A DNA stretch of 64,000 nucleotides from Polyangia bacterium (GCA_030429545.1 JAUIFF010000008.1:248001-312000); one strand, 5' to 3'. Counted from the first letter of the stretch, positions 53,010 to 62,254 are shown. Program-made: numbers and translations. Notes: generated by a model from the sequence alone, not told the origin.

Positions 53010-55592
53010 ATGCTCTTTTGGACATGTATTAACTTGACGGTGAACGACACCCTGCGTGACTGCTTCGTCGCTGCCCGCCGCGAGTCGAACGGCTTGGAGG
53101 CCGCTCGAGTGCTCGCCAGTGTGCAGGAGCAGTTGTTTGCCACGCCCGCGGAGCCGGTGTCTCTCGGTCGATTTGTGATCCTCAAACGCCTGGGCTCCGG
53201 CGGCATGGGGGTGGTCTACCTGGGATACGACGGGGAGCTCGATCGCAACGTCGCCCTCAAGGTTTTGCGGGCACGCGCCGATGGTGAGTTGGTAACCCAA
53301 GCTGCGAGGGAGCGCCTGGTGTCCGAGGCCCGGGCGGTGGCGCGGGTCGAACATCCCAATGTCGTCGCGATTTACGAGGTGGGAACCGACGGCGACGTGG
53401 TGTACCTGGCGATGGAACGGGTCGATGGAATCACCCTGGCAAAGTGGCAGCGACAGCAGGGTTGTCCGCGGACCTCGAGCCAGATTCTAGAGGTGTATCT
53501 GCAGGCAGGTCGGGGGTTGGCAGCCGCCCACGCTGCAGGGGTGGTGCACCGCGATTTCAAGCCGCAAAATGTGTTGGTCAGCCAACATCACAGCGGTGGG
53601 GTACGGGCACGGGTGGTCGACTTTGGCCTGGCCTGCTCAGATGCCGAAACTCCCGCAGACACAGCGACACAAGCAAAGGTGGGCACACCGGCCTATATGG
53701 CGCCCGAGCAAATTCGCGGTGGCGCAGTCGATGCCCGTAGCGATCAATTTAGTTTTGCCCTGGCGCTTTATGAGGGCCTTGCCGGCGAACGGGCGTTTGT
53801 CGGTGAAACCATGGAGGCGTTCCATGCAGCGGTCCTCGCCGGACGGCGCCGGCCGTTTCCCCGGACCGTGCCGACCTGGTTGCGGCGGATCCTCAACCGG
53901 GCCCTCGCATGTGAACCAGAGGCACGTTACCCGGGGATGCCGGAGATGTTGCGGGAGATTGAGCAGGCCGCCGGTGCCCAGCGACGGCGCCGGGCTGGGG
54001 TCGGGATTGTCGGACTGACCGTGGCCGCCGGATTTGTTGGCTATACAACCGCATCGCCGGCAGCCTGTCGCGGTGGGGCAGACGCCGTGGCCGACGTGTG
54101 GAACCAACAAACGGCCCAGCAGATCGAGCAGGCGTTTGCGAGCAGCCAAAAGCCCTACGCCGAGACCGCGTGGACGCAAACCCAGGTTCGGCTAGATGCT
54201 TATGCAAATGAATGGGTGGAGATGCGCGACGACGCCTGTGCGGCCACCCATGTGCGTGGGGAGCAGTCGACTACCGTGCTCGACTTGCGCATGGCCTGCC
54301 TCGATCGCCGCCACCACGAGCTCGCTGCGTTGATCGATGTCCTGCAACATGCCGACGAGCGTCCCGAGCTGATTACCAAGGCAGTCGAGGCCAGCGTCGC
54401 CCTGACGCCGGTTGCCGGGTGTGCCGATCGAGAAGCGCTCACCGGGCCCGAAGCCCTGCCAGAAGACCCACGCATTCGCACCCGTGTGGCGCAGCTGCGG
54501 CGCGAGTTGATCAACGGCAAGGCGCTGCGCGACGCCGGTCGCTACGAGGAGGGGTTGGCGATTGCCCGGGAAGCGGTCGATGCCGCGGACGAGCTCGGCT
54601 ATCGCCCGTTGCAGGCCGAAGCCGCGTTGTTGGAGGGGACCCTGCTCGGCCTGATGGGCCGGGCCGACGACGCGGGGATCGCATTTGACCGCAGCTTTAC
54701 TGCGGGGTTGGCCTCGGGGCATAGCGAAGTTGCGATGTGGTCGGCGGTGCATGCCACCCACGTGGTCGGGGTGATCGGTCGGGATGGGTTTGCCGGCCGA
54801 CGTTGGGCCCATCTCGCAGCGCCGCTGGTGACCCGCATGGGCGAGCCAGACCATCCGTGGGCCTCACTAGAGGCCAACCTCGGCAACATTGCGGTTGTGC
54901 AAGGGGAGCTCGACGAGGCCAGCGAACGCTTTGGTCGCGCGCTCGCCCGAGCCGACAACGCGGACTTGGACATCCTCACCGCCAAGACCTCGGCCAACCT
55001 CGCCGCGGTTTACCGGCGCCAGGGCAACTACCAAAAAGCCCTGGCGAGCTACCGCCGCGCCGAGCAGTTGTTCACCGCAAACTTTGGCCCGACCCACCCG
55101 TTTATGGCGACGTTCTACAACAATTTGGGTGCCCTCTATCAGACCATGGGTGACCTGCAGGCCGCCGAAGACAACTACCGCCTGGTGCTGAGCCTGGCCG
55201 GTTCGTCGATCTCCACGACCAGCTCAACTGTTGGACATGCAAATAATAACCTCGGCGAAGTTCTGCTCGCCCGCGACCAGCCAGGTGACGCCGCCGAGCA
55301 CTTTGGTACCGCGATTGCGGTGTGGGAATCGCTGCACGGTGCGGACTATCCGTTGTTGGCCCATCCGTTGCTGGGGCTCGGCCGGGCGTTGCGAGCCACC
55401 GACCAGCCCGAGGAAGCCGTGGTTGCCCTCGAGCGGGCGTTGAAGCTGCGGACCGCGTCCCAGCCGGCAAAGACCGAGGAGATCCAAAAAGAACTCGATA
55501 GCACCCGGGCGATGTTGCCAACGCCAGAGGCCGTGGTTGAGGCCGTGGTTGAGGGCGTGGTTGAGGTTGGACGCGAGCGAACCGGCACGTAA
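53010..55592 (+). CDS. Ser/Thr protein kinase with TPR sensor region
   Basis: An 860-residue kinase. Kinase domain (about 55-320): G loop LGSGGMGVVYLG, Lys in VALKVL, HRDFKPQN, DFGLA, and APE as MAPEQIRGG. One TM helix (about 332-350), then an extracytoplasmic region of about 500 residues with TPRs (LEANLGNIAVVQGELDEASERFGRAL..., TFYNNLGALYQTMGDLQAAEDNYRLVL). It ends in a Val/Glu repeat (EAVVEAVVEGVVE). This is the PknB-like group abundant in myxobacteria. Start: ATG 53010; GTG 53040 (VNDTLRD) is an equal candidate. A near-palindrome (TGTAGCCGCA) lies 5 bp before the ATG. Confidence 0.9.
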   Translation: MLFWTCINLTVNDTLRDCFVAARRESNGLEAARVLASVQEQLFATPAEPVSLGRFVILKRLGSGGMGVVYLGYDGELDRNVALKVLRARADGELVTQAARERLVSEARAVARVEHPNVVAIYEVGTDGDVVYLAMERVDGITLAKWQRQQGCPRTSSQILEVYLQAGRGLAAAHAAGVVHRDFKPQNVLVSQHHSGGVRARVVDFGLACSDAETPADTATQAKVGTPAYMAPEQIRGGAVDARSDQFSFALALYEGLAGERAFVGETMEAFHAAVLAGRRRPFPRTVPTWLRRILNRALACEPEARYPGMPEMLREIEQAAGAQRRRRAGVGIVGLTVAAGFVGYTTASPAACRGGADAVADVWNQQTAQQIEQAFASSQKPYAETAWTQTQVRLDAYANEWVEMRDDACAATHVRGEQSTTVLDLRMACLDRRHHELAALIDVLQHADERPELITKAVEASVALTPVAGCADREALTGPEALPEDPRIRTRVAQLRRELINGKALRDAGRYEEGLAIAREAVDAADELGYRPLQAEAALLEGTLLGLMGRADDAGIAFDRSFTAGLASGHSEVAMWSAVHATHVVGVIGRDGFAGRRWAHLAAPLVTRMGEPDHPWASLEANLGNIAVVQGELDEASERFGRALARADNADLDILTAKTSANLAAVYRRQGNYQKALASYRRAEQLFTANFGPTHPFMATFYNNLGALYQTMGDLQAAEDNYRLVLSLAGSSISTTSSTVGHANNNLGEVLLARDQPGDAAEHFGTAIAVWESLHGADYPLLAHPLLGLGRALRATDQPEEAVVALERALKLRTASQPAKTEEIQKELDSTRAMLPTPEAVVEAVVEGVVEVGRERTGT

Positions 55593-55777
55593 CCCGAGCG
55601 ACCCATCAAGCTCGCGGCTGCGGATGGCAACAACGACGACGTGCGTTACCCCGACCATGCTCTTTGGCGTTCGCGTGTCCTCGCGTGTCGAGACGTTGGT
55701 GAGAACGCGGGACGAAGCCGAGGTGTATGCACATCAAATGTTACGCGCGAGCGCCAGTTGTTGGTAGTATGCTGCCA

Positions 55778-56320
55778 ATGAAGCTGTTTCAGCGATCCTG
55801 GCGACTCGCCTGCGTGGTGGTTTTGTGTGCCTGCGGTGCGGACAAGTCCGAGGGGGCTCCGGCCGCGGCGAAGGCGTCGGCCGATGCCAAGCAACCGACT
55901 AAGACAGAGGCAAAGGCGTCGCCCGAGCCTGCGAGTGGCGAACAAAAGACGTTTGCCCAGCCGACGGCCAAACCCCCGCCGCCACCCAAGGGCGCGGCCC
56001 TGCTCGAGTCGACTCCTCTGTATGTACAAACATGTGACAAGGCCAATGCCTGCCCGAGTTTGATGCAACCAGCCGGAGAGACCCACTGCCGTGAACTCGA
56101 GCTCGGCGGCCGCGAAAATTGGCGACTGCCCGACCTCGGCGAGGCCGAGAAGTTTGGCTCGATCGACGGTCTACAAAACCTCGAAGGTTTTCACTGGACC
56201 CGCACCGCGTTTGCCGAAGATGGCAAACAGGCGTGGATTTTCGATCCAAAGTCGGCCCAGAAAACGACCATCCCACGCGATCGTAAACCCTTCACGATTC
56301 GCTGCGTACACGACCTCTAA
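55778..56320 (+). CDS. Lipoprotein with DUF1566-like domain
   Basis: A 180-residue lipoprotein: lipobox VLCACG (Cys near 19), Ala/Lys/Pro linker (about 22-85), then a small C-terminal domain with the DUF1566 pattern CRELELGGRENWRLP, DLGEAEKFGSIDG, FHWTRTAFAEDGKQAWIFDP, TIRCVHDL. The WRLP, W-T and RCV positions are diagnostic of this family, which has no established function. ATG 55778 starts the signal peptide; an in-frame ATG at 55727 precedes it. A perfect TGTATGTACA is at 56029. Confidence 0.75.
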   Translation: MKLFQRSWRLACVVVLCACGADKSEGAPAAAKASADAKQPTKTEAKASPEPASGEQKTFAQPTAKPPPPPKGAALLESTPLYVQTCDKANACPSLMQPAGETHCRELELGGRENWRLPDLGEAEKFGSIDGLQNLEGFHWTRTAFAEDGKQAWIFDPKSAQKTTIPRDRKPFTIRCVHDL

Positions 56321-56491
56321 CGGCTGCGGTCGGTCACCGGGCGCAACAGGTGCTCCAACGATGCGGCCGGCAACATGGGCGAGTTGGCGTTGCGATAGGC
56401 CGGGCTGCGTGCCTGCTGCAAACTACTCATGAGCTGCGCTTTTGGGCCCGTGAGCGGCAGTTACTTGGCGATGACGGTATCGATTCGGCGT

Positions 56492-57271
56492 CTAGCCGGC
56501 TTGGTTCCGGCCTTGCTCGACCGACTCGACCGCAATCGCGATCCGCCACAGGGTTGCCGCCAGGGTCAGGCCTGCAAGCCCGCGGCCGGCCCAGATAGCC
56601 CAGCCGGTACCCATGCCCCAAACCGCAACAAACAGTGAACATACAATGAAGCCGGCGGCGAGGAAATTGACACCAACGGCTGCGGCGAGTTGCTTGGGCA
56701 CCGTGCGAAACAGGTCCCGAAAGCTGTGGAGCAGGGTTTTGGGGTGCAGGGCCGAGGCCTCGGCGAGCACGATTTGGGTCCGGGCCCGGTCGAGGGCAAC
56801 CGAGCAAATGCTCCACACGACGAACACGGTAGCGGCCTTGATGAGCGGTTGCTCGAGCCCGCGGACCAGGAGGCCAGCGGTCATGAGCGCGAGTGCCCGG
56901 GCGATCAGTGCGTAAAACGTCACGATCAACATGTGCGGGCTTTTGCTCGCGGCTGTGCCGATAAACTCGGCGGTCGGCTTGGGCCCGCTCAGTCGGCTGA
57001 TGACACCGGCCACCAGCAAAATCCATGTAATTGCACTGAGTATACCGGCGGTCACCACCGCGGTACCGATCAGGGCGCCGAGCTCGGGGTTTTGCGAAAA
57101 CAGCTCGCCGATGCCGGGGAGCAGCTGCTCGCGCAGGTAGGTGTGGGGGCTAATCGCCTGCGAGACCGTGGCCGCAACCGGCCGCGAAAATGCATATGCA
57201 ATTACAAGTTGGGTGACCCACAGACCGAGCCACAGCCCCGGGGCCGAACGCACGCGTTGTAGAGCATTCAC
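56492..57271 (-). CDS. Polytopic membrane protein, unknown
   Basis: A 259-residue protein with five or six predicted TM helices (LWLGLWVTQLVIAYAF, LIGTAVVTAGILSAITWILLVAGVI, LIARALALMTAGLLVRG, AATVFVVWSICSVAL, GVNFLAAGFIVCSLFVAVWGMGTGWAIW). No signature motif is recognised. The GTG start (57271) overlaps the TGA of the M1-type peptidase gene (GTGA), so it is translationally coupled to it. The frame to 57478 upstream would lie within that gene and is rejected. Three exact palindrome copies lie inside, two of them overlapping (57026, 57191, 57197). Confidence 0.7.
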   Translation of the reverse strand: MNALQRVRSAPGLWLGLWVTQLVIAYAFSRPVAATVSQAISPHTYLREQLLPGIGELFSQNPELGALIGTAVVTAGILSAITWILLVAGVISRLSGPKPTAEFIGTAASKSPHMLIVTFYALIARALALMTAGLLVRGLEQPLIKAATVFVVWSICSVALDRARTQIVLAEASALHPKTLLHSFRDLFRTVPKQLAAAVGVNFLAAGFIVCSLFVAVWGMGTGWAIWAGRGLAGLTLAATLWRIAIAVESVEQGRNQAG

Positions 57272-59469
57272 AGGCCCATCCCTCCAATGGCGATGAGTTC
57301 GGCGAGTTCGGCACTGTCGACCACCGCCTGGGTCAGGCCGTCGTCCTTGCGCTTGCGTGTGCGCGTGTTGTCGAGGGTGTGGGCTTCGAGCAGCAGCTTT
57401 TGGTCGGGGTCGATGGTTGCCCGGATGCCCCGTTTGCCGGGAAATGTAAACGCCCAGTAGCGGGCCTTGCCGTCCCACATGCGCCGCTGGGTCGAGCCGT
57501 CTTCAAACTCGACTTCGAGCTCAACCGGCACCGGAAACTCGCCCTTGCGGTCGATCACCACCAGGGTCTCGACCAGGTCGTCGTCGAGTTTGGCCGTCGG
57601 GGTGTCGAGGCCTTCCGGCTCTTCGCCGCCGATCAGTTCGCCGGCATCGTTGCGATGCCAGCCACTGCGGCCAACAATGCGCCGGACCTTGAGGGTGCGG
57701 AGTTTGTAGTCGACGGCATCGACGGTTTGCAGGGCCTGGTCGAGGTAGTCACGCACGTCGAGTACAACCTCGGGTTGGCTTTCGGGGTGTTTGGGGTCGT
57801 CGTGGCGAATCTTGGCCTCGGCCAGGGTCACGCGGCGGCCGATCGTGGCGATCAGGGTGTCGGCGAGGTCGGAGCCCTTGGGGTGGCGAAACCGGTATTT
57901 GTCGGCGTAGGCCCGCAGACCCTTATCGAACACCTCGTGGCCAACAAGGTTGCGCAGCGTGAGCATGAGCGCCGCGGTTTTGCGGTACACGGTGACCCCG
58001 TAGCTCGGGTTGAACGCGCGGTAGGTATCGACCTGGCGATCGACGGCATCAATGGTTGAGGCGCCGAGCAGGGCCATCCGCACCGAGTCGTCGATGGTGA
58101 GTTTTTGGTTGCCCAACTTGGCCACCCACGGGTCGTCGGGGTGCCAGTCGTACATCACCAGCATGTTGGAGGTGGTGTTCATGCCCTCGTCGAGCCACGG
58201 TTGGGCAAACTCATTGCTGGCCAACAGCCCCTGAAAGTACTGGTGGCCAAACTCGTGGACGGTGGTGAAGCGACCGGAGAACTGCTCGGCAAATCCCAGG
58301 AGTTTGGCCGGCCCGGGGTTGAGGATGTCTGAGGTTGTGTAGAGCGTGGGGTACTCCATGCCGCCAGCTTCTTCGCCCCCGTCGGGTGCGTGGACGATGG
58401 TGATCGTCGACCACGGGTAGGGGCCAAAGCGCTTTTCCATGCTCTTGAGGGTTTCGATTTGGGCCTCAAAGTGGGCTTCGGCGTCGCCGACATGCTCGGG
58501 TTGGATCAGCTGGCGGATGCGAATGCCGTTGTAGTCGCGGTGGTACTCGACAAAGTCGGGGTCGGCGGTCCAGGCAAAATCGTGGACCATCTCAGCCTTG
58601 TAGGTCAGTTTTTTGCGACCGTCGGCGACTTCCTCGGCTGTGCGGATACCACTTGCACCTACAACCATGTTTTCGGGAACATCCAAGAACACCTGGTAGT
58701 TGCCAAAGTCGGCATAAAACTCGCTGTGGAAGGTGAACACATGGGCCTGCCACCCGGTTTCTTCCAACACACCGACCTTGGGAAACCACTGGGCGACCAT
58801 AAAGAAGTCGTCGTGGTAGCCGGTGCGCGCGAACACGGTTGGCAGCTGGGTGACAAACGCTAGTTCAATGGTGACTTGCTGGCCCGGCCCGACCGTGGTC
58901 GGCAACTTGACATCGGCGAGGCTCGGGTCGTCGCGCTCTTTCCACTCGAGTTGCTTGGGCTGTTGTTGCTGGAGCTCGGTCGGCGAAGGGGCGTCGACTC
59001 CGGTCCGCAGCTCGGTGAGGTTGGCCGACGTGATATCGATGTAGCCCCATTGCCAGTTGTCGGGGCGACCTGTGCGGTGGGCCCCACGGCCCTCCGCCAT
59101 CCAGGTGGTGTCCTCGGCCCGAAACGCATTCATGTAGAGGTGCAGGGGCAAATGGTCGACGGTCTGCGTGGTCCGGTTGCGCCACGTGATACGCACGGTG
59201 CCGGTGACCTGGCGTTTTTCGGCATCTAGCTGGGCATCAATGACGTAATCGGCGATCCGCGACTTCGCCGGGACACTGCCGCGTTGGTCGGGTGGACGCA
59301 GGGCTTCGGTCGGCTCGGCCACAGGTGTGTTGGCCGGGGCCGGCGGATCGCAGGCGATCAGTCCGAGTGCCGCAACCAAGCCCAAGGCAGACGTCCAAAA
59401 AATGTTGTGAGCGCGGGGGATAACCCCACCGGCGTCGAGACTCCTGACTCCGCTAAAACCCACAAACAT
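57268..59469 (-). CDS. M1-family-like metallopeptidase lipoprotein
   Basis: A 733-residue lipoprotein; signal ending in LGLIACDP (Cys near 40). The protein has an N-terminal beta-saddle domain like aminopeptidase N and a gluzincin catalytic domain with TVHEFGHQYFQG followed by LDEG (HExxH-x18-E) in NEFAQPWLDEGM. The exopeptidase motif appears as EEAGGMEYPTL (GxMEN-like, with Tyr in place of Asn), so true aminopeptidase activity may be altered. A C-terminal beta-rich region follows. ATG 59469 has AAGAAGGG immediately upstream. It is divergent from tsaE. The coupled membrane gene follows with a 4-bp overlap. Confidence 0.85.
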   Translation of the reverse strand: MFVGFSGVRSLDAGGVIPRAHNIFWTSALGLVAALGLIACDPPAPANTPVAEPTEALRPPDQRGSVPAKSRIADYVIDAQLDAEKRQVTGTVRITWRNRTTQTVDHLPLHLYMNAFRAEDTTWMAEGRGAHRTGRPDNWQWGYIDITSANLTELRTGVDAPSPTELQQQQPKQLEWKERDDPSLADVKLPTTVGPGQQVTIELAFVTQLPTVFARTGYHDDFFMVAQWFPKVGVLEETGWQAHVFTFHSEFYADFGNYQVFLDVPENMVVGASGIRTAEEVADGRKKLTYKAEMVHDFAWTADPDFVEYHRDYNGIRIRQLIQPEHVGDAEAHFEAQIETLKSMEKRFGPYPWSTITIVHAPDGGEEAGGMEYPTLYTTSDILNPGPAKLLGFAEQFSGRFTTVHEFGHQYFQGLLASNEFAQPWLDEGMNTTSNMLVMYDWHPDDPWVAKLGNQKLTIDDSVRMALLGASTIDAVDRQVDTYRAFNPSYGVTVYRKTAALMLTLRNLVGHEVFDKGLRAYADKYRFRHPKGSDLADTLIATIGRRVTLAEAKIRHDDPKHPESQPEVVLDVRDYLDQALQTVDAVDYKLRTLKVRRIVGRSGWHRNDAGELIGGEEPEGLDTPTAKLDDDLVETLVVIDRKGEFPVPVELEVEFEDGSTQRRMWDGKARYWAFTFPGKRGIRATIDPDQKLLLEAHTLDNTRTRKRKDDGLTQAVVDSAELAELIAIGGMGL

Positions 59470-59620
59470 CCCCTTCTTGCTTCGGACAGCATGCCTACCA
59501 CCGAGGTTTCGCCGCGGCAACCAACACCGGCAGTTGAATCCAGCAACTTGTGCGAGGAAAACCACAGCAGGCGTGCTGACAGGATCGAGCAGGTCGGTTA
59601 CCAAGGGCACGACAGGGACA

Positions 59621-60109
59621 ATGAAGATAGGTCCGCTGACATATGCTGCGTTTTGTGCGCAAGCGCGCTCCCTCGGGGAGCGTCTTCGGGGCGGTGAGCT
59701 GTTGTTGCTCAACGGATCGATGGGCGCGGGCAAGACAACTTTTACCCGTGCACTCGCCGAGGGGTTGAAAGTCGATAACCCCGGCCGCGTTCGCAGCCCG
59801 ACCTTTGCCCTGTGTGTGACCTATCCCGGCCCGGTGCCGCTGATGCACCTCGATCTCTACCGGCTCGACGGGACCGATGGGATTCAGGCAGCGGCCTTCG
59901 AGGCACTCGGCCTCGAGTTTGATGAGCTCGTCGCTCCCGACCGAGTCGTCGTGGTCGAGTGGGCAAGCCGCTGGACCTGCGCCCCACGTGAACACTTGCG
60001 CCTCGACTTTGAGATCGTTGGCGAGGCATTTGACCAGCGGCAGATTGTCGCAACCCCGTGTGGACAGCTCGCCAGCGAAGTCCTTTCCCGGTGGTTGGGT
60101 AACGCGTGA
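59621..60109 (+). CDS. tsaE: tRNA threonylcarbamoyladenosine biosynthesis protein TsaE
   Basis: A 162-residue P-loop ATPase: GSMGAGKTTFTRALAEGL (Walker A), VRSPTFALCVTY, HLDLYRLDG and VVVVEWASR. These are the TsaE signatures. It works with TsaB, TsaD and TsaC in making t6A37 of tRNAs; none of these partners is in the window. ATG 59621 is preceded by AGGG about 6 nt upstream. The length fits the family (about 150-165). Confidence 0.92.
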   Translation: MKIGPLTYAAFCAQARSLGERLRGGELLLLNGSMGAGKTTFTRALAEGLKVDNPGRVRSPTFALCVTYPGPVPLMHLDLYRLDGTDGIQAAAFEALGLEFDELVAPDRVVVVEWASRWTCAPREHLRLDFEIVGEAFDQRQIVATPCGQLASEVLSRWLGNA

Positions 60110-60502
60110 GACCCCTAGCGGGGATCCACCTAACCTACGAGTTGTGGTCTTTAGGAACCATCGCCGCAGGCATGTACGTGCATCGACTTATGCCCAAATA
60201 CCGGTAACGAAATCGAATCGTTTTGGGCGCTTAGCTAGCAAATACAGGGTGTGCAGGGCCCCACATTCGCGGCAATGGTTCTCCCGCGAACACCACAGCT
60301 GCGGCCCAAAGACCCCGAGTTTTTTGCCAGTACACAGGCTTCGGTCACGGTCTCACTGTCGAGAAAATTTGCCCATGTGGTGTTTAGGGCTTTGCACAAG
60401 AGCGATACCGGGTTTATGGTGCACGCGCCACGCGGAGCAAACCGCGTGAAACACACACCACCACCGTCCAATCGACATCCTATTAGCGAGAGAAGTACAA
60501 AC
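60110..60502. other. Intergenic interval upstream of the histone gene
   Basis: About 390 bp. It contains a palindrome copy (TGTACGTGCA at 60173) and the leader hairpin at 60429-60448. Longer reading frames through it are not protein-like. The promoter of the histone gene is expected here but no clear -10/-35 is visible. Confidence 0.4.
60429..60448 (+). promoter_or_regulatory. Short hairpin in histone gene leader
   Basis: A 7-bp perfect stem (CACGCGG pairing with CCGCGTG) with loop AGCAAA lies 55 bp before the start codon. It may be in the 5' leader; any regulatory role is conjecture. Confidence 0.25.
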
Positions 60503-60694
60503 ATGGACAATTCAAAGACCAGGGAAACAGTTGTTGTCGGCACCAAAGTCAAGGACGTCGTCCGTGATGCCGGGTTGCGCAGCGATGGCGAGCTGATTTC
60601 GGCCGTCTCCGACAAGGTCCACGACCTCCTGCAGGCGGCCATCAAGCGCTGCAAGTCGAACAATCGCTCGACCCTCCGCCCGCACGACCTCTAG
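60503..60694 (+). CDS. Bacterial histone-fold protein (stand-alone)
   Basis: A 63-residue protein. The sequence VVVGTKVKDVVRDAGLRSDGELISAVSDKVHDLLQ (cited in parts: VVGTKVKDVV, LRSDGELISAVSDKVHDLL) and the end NNRSTLRPHDL follow the histone fold: helix 1, loop 1, long helix 2, loop 2 with Arg55-x-Thr57, and Pro-x-Asp62 forming the Arg-Asp clamp. Helix 3 is missing or truncated, as in the short histone of Bdellovibrio, which coats DNA. Several Lys/Arg at helix 1 and loop 2 suit DNA binding. A good RBS (GAGAGAAG) precedes ATG 60503 and a terminator follows 18 bp after the stop, so it is a monocistronic, well-expressed-looking gene. Confidence 0.82.
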   Translation: MDNSKTRETVVVGTKVKDVVRDAGLRSDGELISAVSDKVHDLLQAAIKRCKSNNRSTLRPHDL

Positions 60695-60712
60695 GGTCCA
60701 TCCGATCCCAAC

Positions 60713-60738
60713 AAAAGGCCCTCTGCGGGCCTTTTTTT
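60713..60738 (+). terminator. Rho-independent terminator after histone gene
   Basis: A 9-bp perfect stem (AAAAGGCCC pairing with GGGCCTTTT, 5-nt loop) runs directly into TTTTTTT. It is the clearest terminator in the window. Confidence 0.92.
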
Positions 60739-60772
60739 GTGGTTCACACAGGATTCGGCATAACCCTCGACA

Positions 60773-62254
60773 ATGTCGACAAAGCGTCTTGTCAAACGCA
60801 TGGGCCTCGCGGCGTTGGGCATCCTCGTGGTGCTCGCGGCGATATTGGTGATCCGCACCCTGTCCTTGCCCCCGGCACCCGAGCCACGCGACCCGGCCAA
60901 GCCCCACGCGATCGACATCGATCGCGCGGCGGCCCGGCTGGCATCTGCCATCCAGATCAAAACGTTGAGCCATGGCGGTGAGGGTCCGGTCGAGGGTCCG
61001 GCATTCTTGCAGCTACATGATTTTTTGGCGACCACCTATCCCGTCGCCCACCAAAAATTAACGCGCGAGGTCGTCAACGAATACAGCCTGCTATACAAGT
61101 GGGAGGGCACGGATCCGCAGGCGGCACCCATCGCGTTGCTGGCCCATCTCGATGTCGTCCCCACGCCACGGCCCGAAGCCTGGGAGCACCCGCCCTTTGC
61201 CGGTGTGGTTGCCGACGGGTTCATTTGGGGCCGGGGAGCACTCGACGACAAAAGTTCGGTACTGGCGATCCTCGAAGCCGCCGAGGCGTTGTTGGCTGCC
61301 GGGTTTGAACCGTCGCGGACCATCTACTTTGCATTTGGCCACGACGAGGAGGACAGCGGCCACCAGGGGGCCGAACAAATTGCCAAGTTACTCGGCGAGC
61401 GCGGGGTTCACCTAGAGTTTGTGCTCGACGAGGGCTCGGTCGTGATTGAAGGGGCGATGCCCGGGGTGCGCGAGCCGGTGGCGCTCATCGGCGTGGCCGA
61501 AAAGGGGTTTGCCACCCTCGAGTTGCGGGCCAAGGCCGACGGCGGGCACTCTTCGATGCCGCCCAAGGGTGGGGTCATTGCCCGCCTCGCACGTGCCCTC
61601 GATCGCCTCGAAAACCACCCGATGCCGGCCAATATCCGGGCACCGGTCGACGGGATGTTGCTGGCACTCGCCCCCCACATGCCATTTGGTATGCGGATGG
61701 TGATGGCCAACCAGTGGTTGTTTGAGCCGGTCCTCATCGGAATATTTGCAAGTGCACACAACTCGAATGCGATGATTCGCACCACCACGGCCATGACAGT
61801 TGTTCGCGGAGGCGTGAAGGACAACGTGTTGCCGCAACAGGGGCGTGCGGTCCTCAATTTTCGAATTTTGCCTGGCGAGACATCGGCCGATGTGCTCGAG
61901 CACGTGCGCGCGGTTGTCGACGATCCAGAGGTGGCGATCGAAGTCTTGGAAACCCACGAGCCGACCGCCGTTTCGCGCACCGACGCAGTTGGTTACCGGG
62001 CGATTGCGGAGGCCACCTCGCAGTTGTTTCCGACCGCCGCCGTAGCCCCGAGCCTGGTGATCGCCGCCACCGATTCGCACCACTACGTCGACGTAGCGAG
62101 CGATCTGTACCGGTTTTTACCCGTCCACATGCAACCTGAGGATCTCGACCGGCTCCACGGCGTCAACGAGCGTCTAGCGGTAGCCGACTACCAACGCATG
62201 ATCGATTTTTATATCCGCGTTATCCAACAAAGCTGCGCGGACCAGGCCCCTTGA
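60773..62254 (+). CDS. M20-family peptidase (carboxypeptidase S/PM20D1-like)
   Basis: A 493-residue protein with an N-terminal TM anchor or uncleaved signal (about 10-30) and the M20 fold: zinc ligand His with Asp in LLAHLDVVP, bridging Asp in WGRGALDDKSS, catalytic Glu pair in AFGHDEEDSGHQGA, a later Asp in VLDEGS, and a C-terminal His in TDSHHYVD. The lid domain (about 220-370) has GGHSSMPP. The family removes N-acyl groups or C-terminal residues; the closest pattern is yeast carboxypeptidase S and PM20D1. ATG 60773 lies 35 bp after the histone terminator. Confidence 0.88.
   Translation: MSTKRLVKRMGLAALGILVVLAAILVIRTLSLPPAPEPRDPAKPHAIDIDRAAARLASAIQIKTLSHGGEGPVEGPAFLQLHDFLATTYPVAHQKLTREVVNEYSLLYKWEGTDPQAAPIALLAHLDVVPTPRPEAWEHPPFAGVVADGFIWGRGALDDKSSVLAILEAAEALLAAGFEPSRTIYFAFGHDEEDSGHQGAEQIAKLLGERGVHLEFVLDEGSVVIEGAMPGVREPVALIGVAEKGFATLELRAKADGGHSSMPPKGGVIARLARALDRLENHPMPANIRAPVDGMLLALAPHMPFGMRMVMANQWLFEPVLIGIFASAHNSNAMIRTTTAMTVVRGGVKDNVLPQQGRAVLNFRILPGETSADVLEHVRAVVDDPEVAIEVLETHEPTAVSRTDAVGYRAIAEATSQLFPTAAVAPSLVIAATDSHHYVDVASDLYRFLPVHMQPEDLDRLHGVNERLAVADYQRMIDFYIRVIQQSCADQAP

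Noticed and set aside
59469-59733. N-terminal extension of the M1 peptidase to 821 residues
   Set aside because: The extension is basic and runs through the divergent tsaE leader; the lipoprotein signal starts at 59469.
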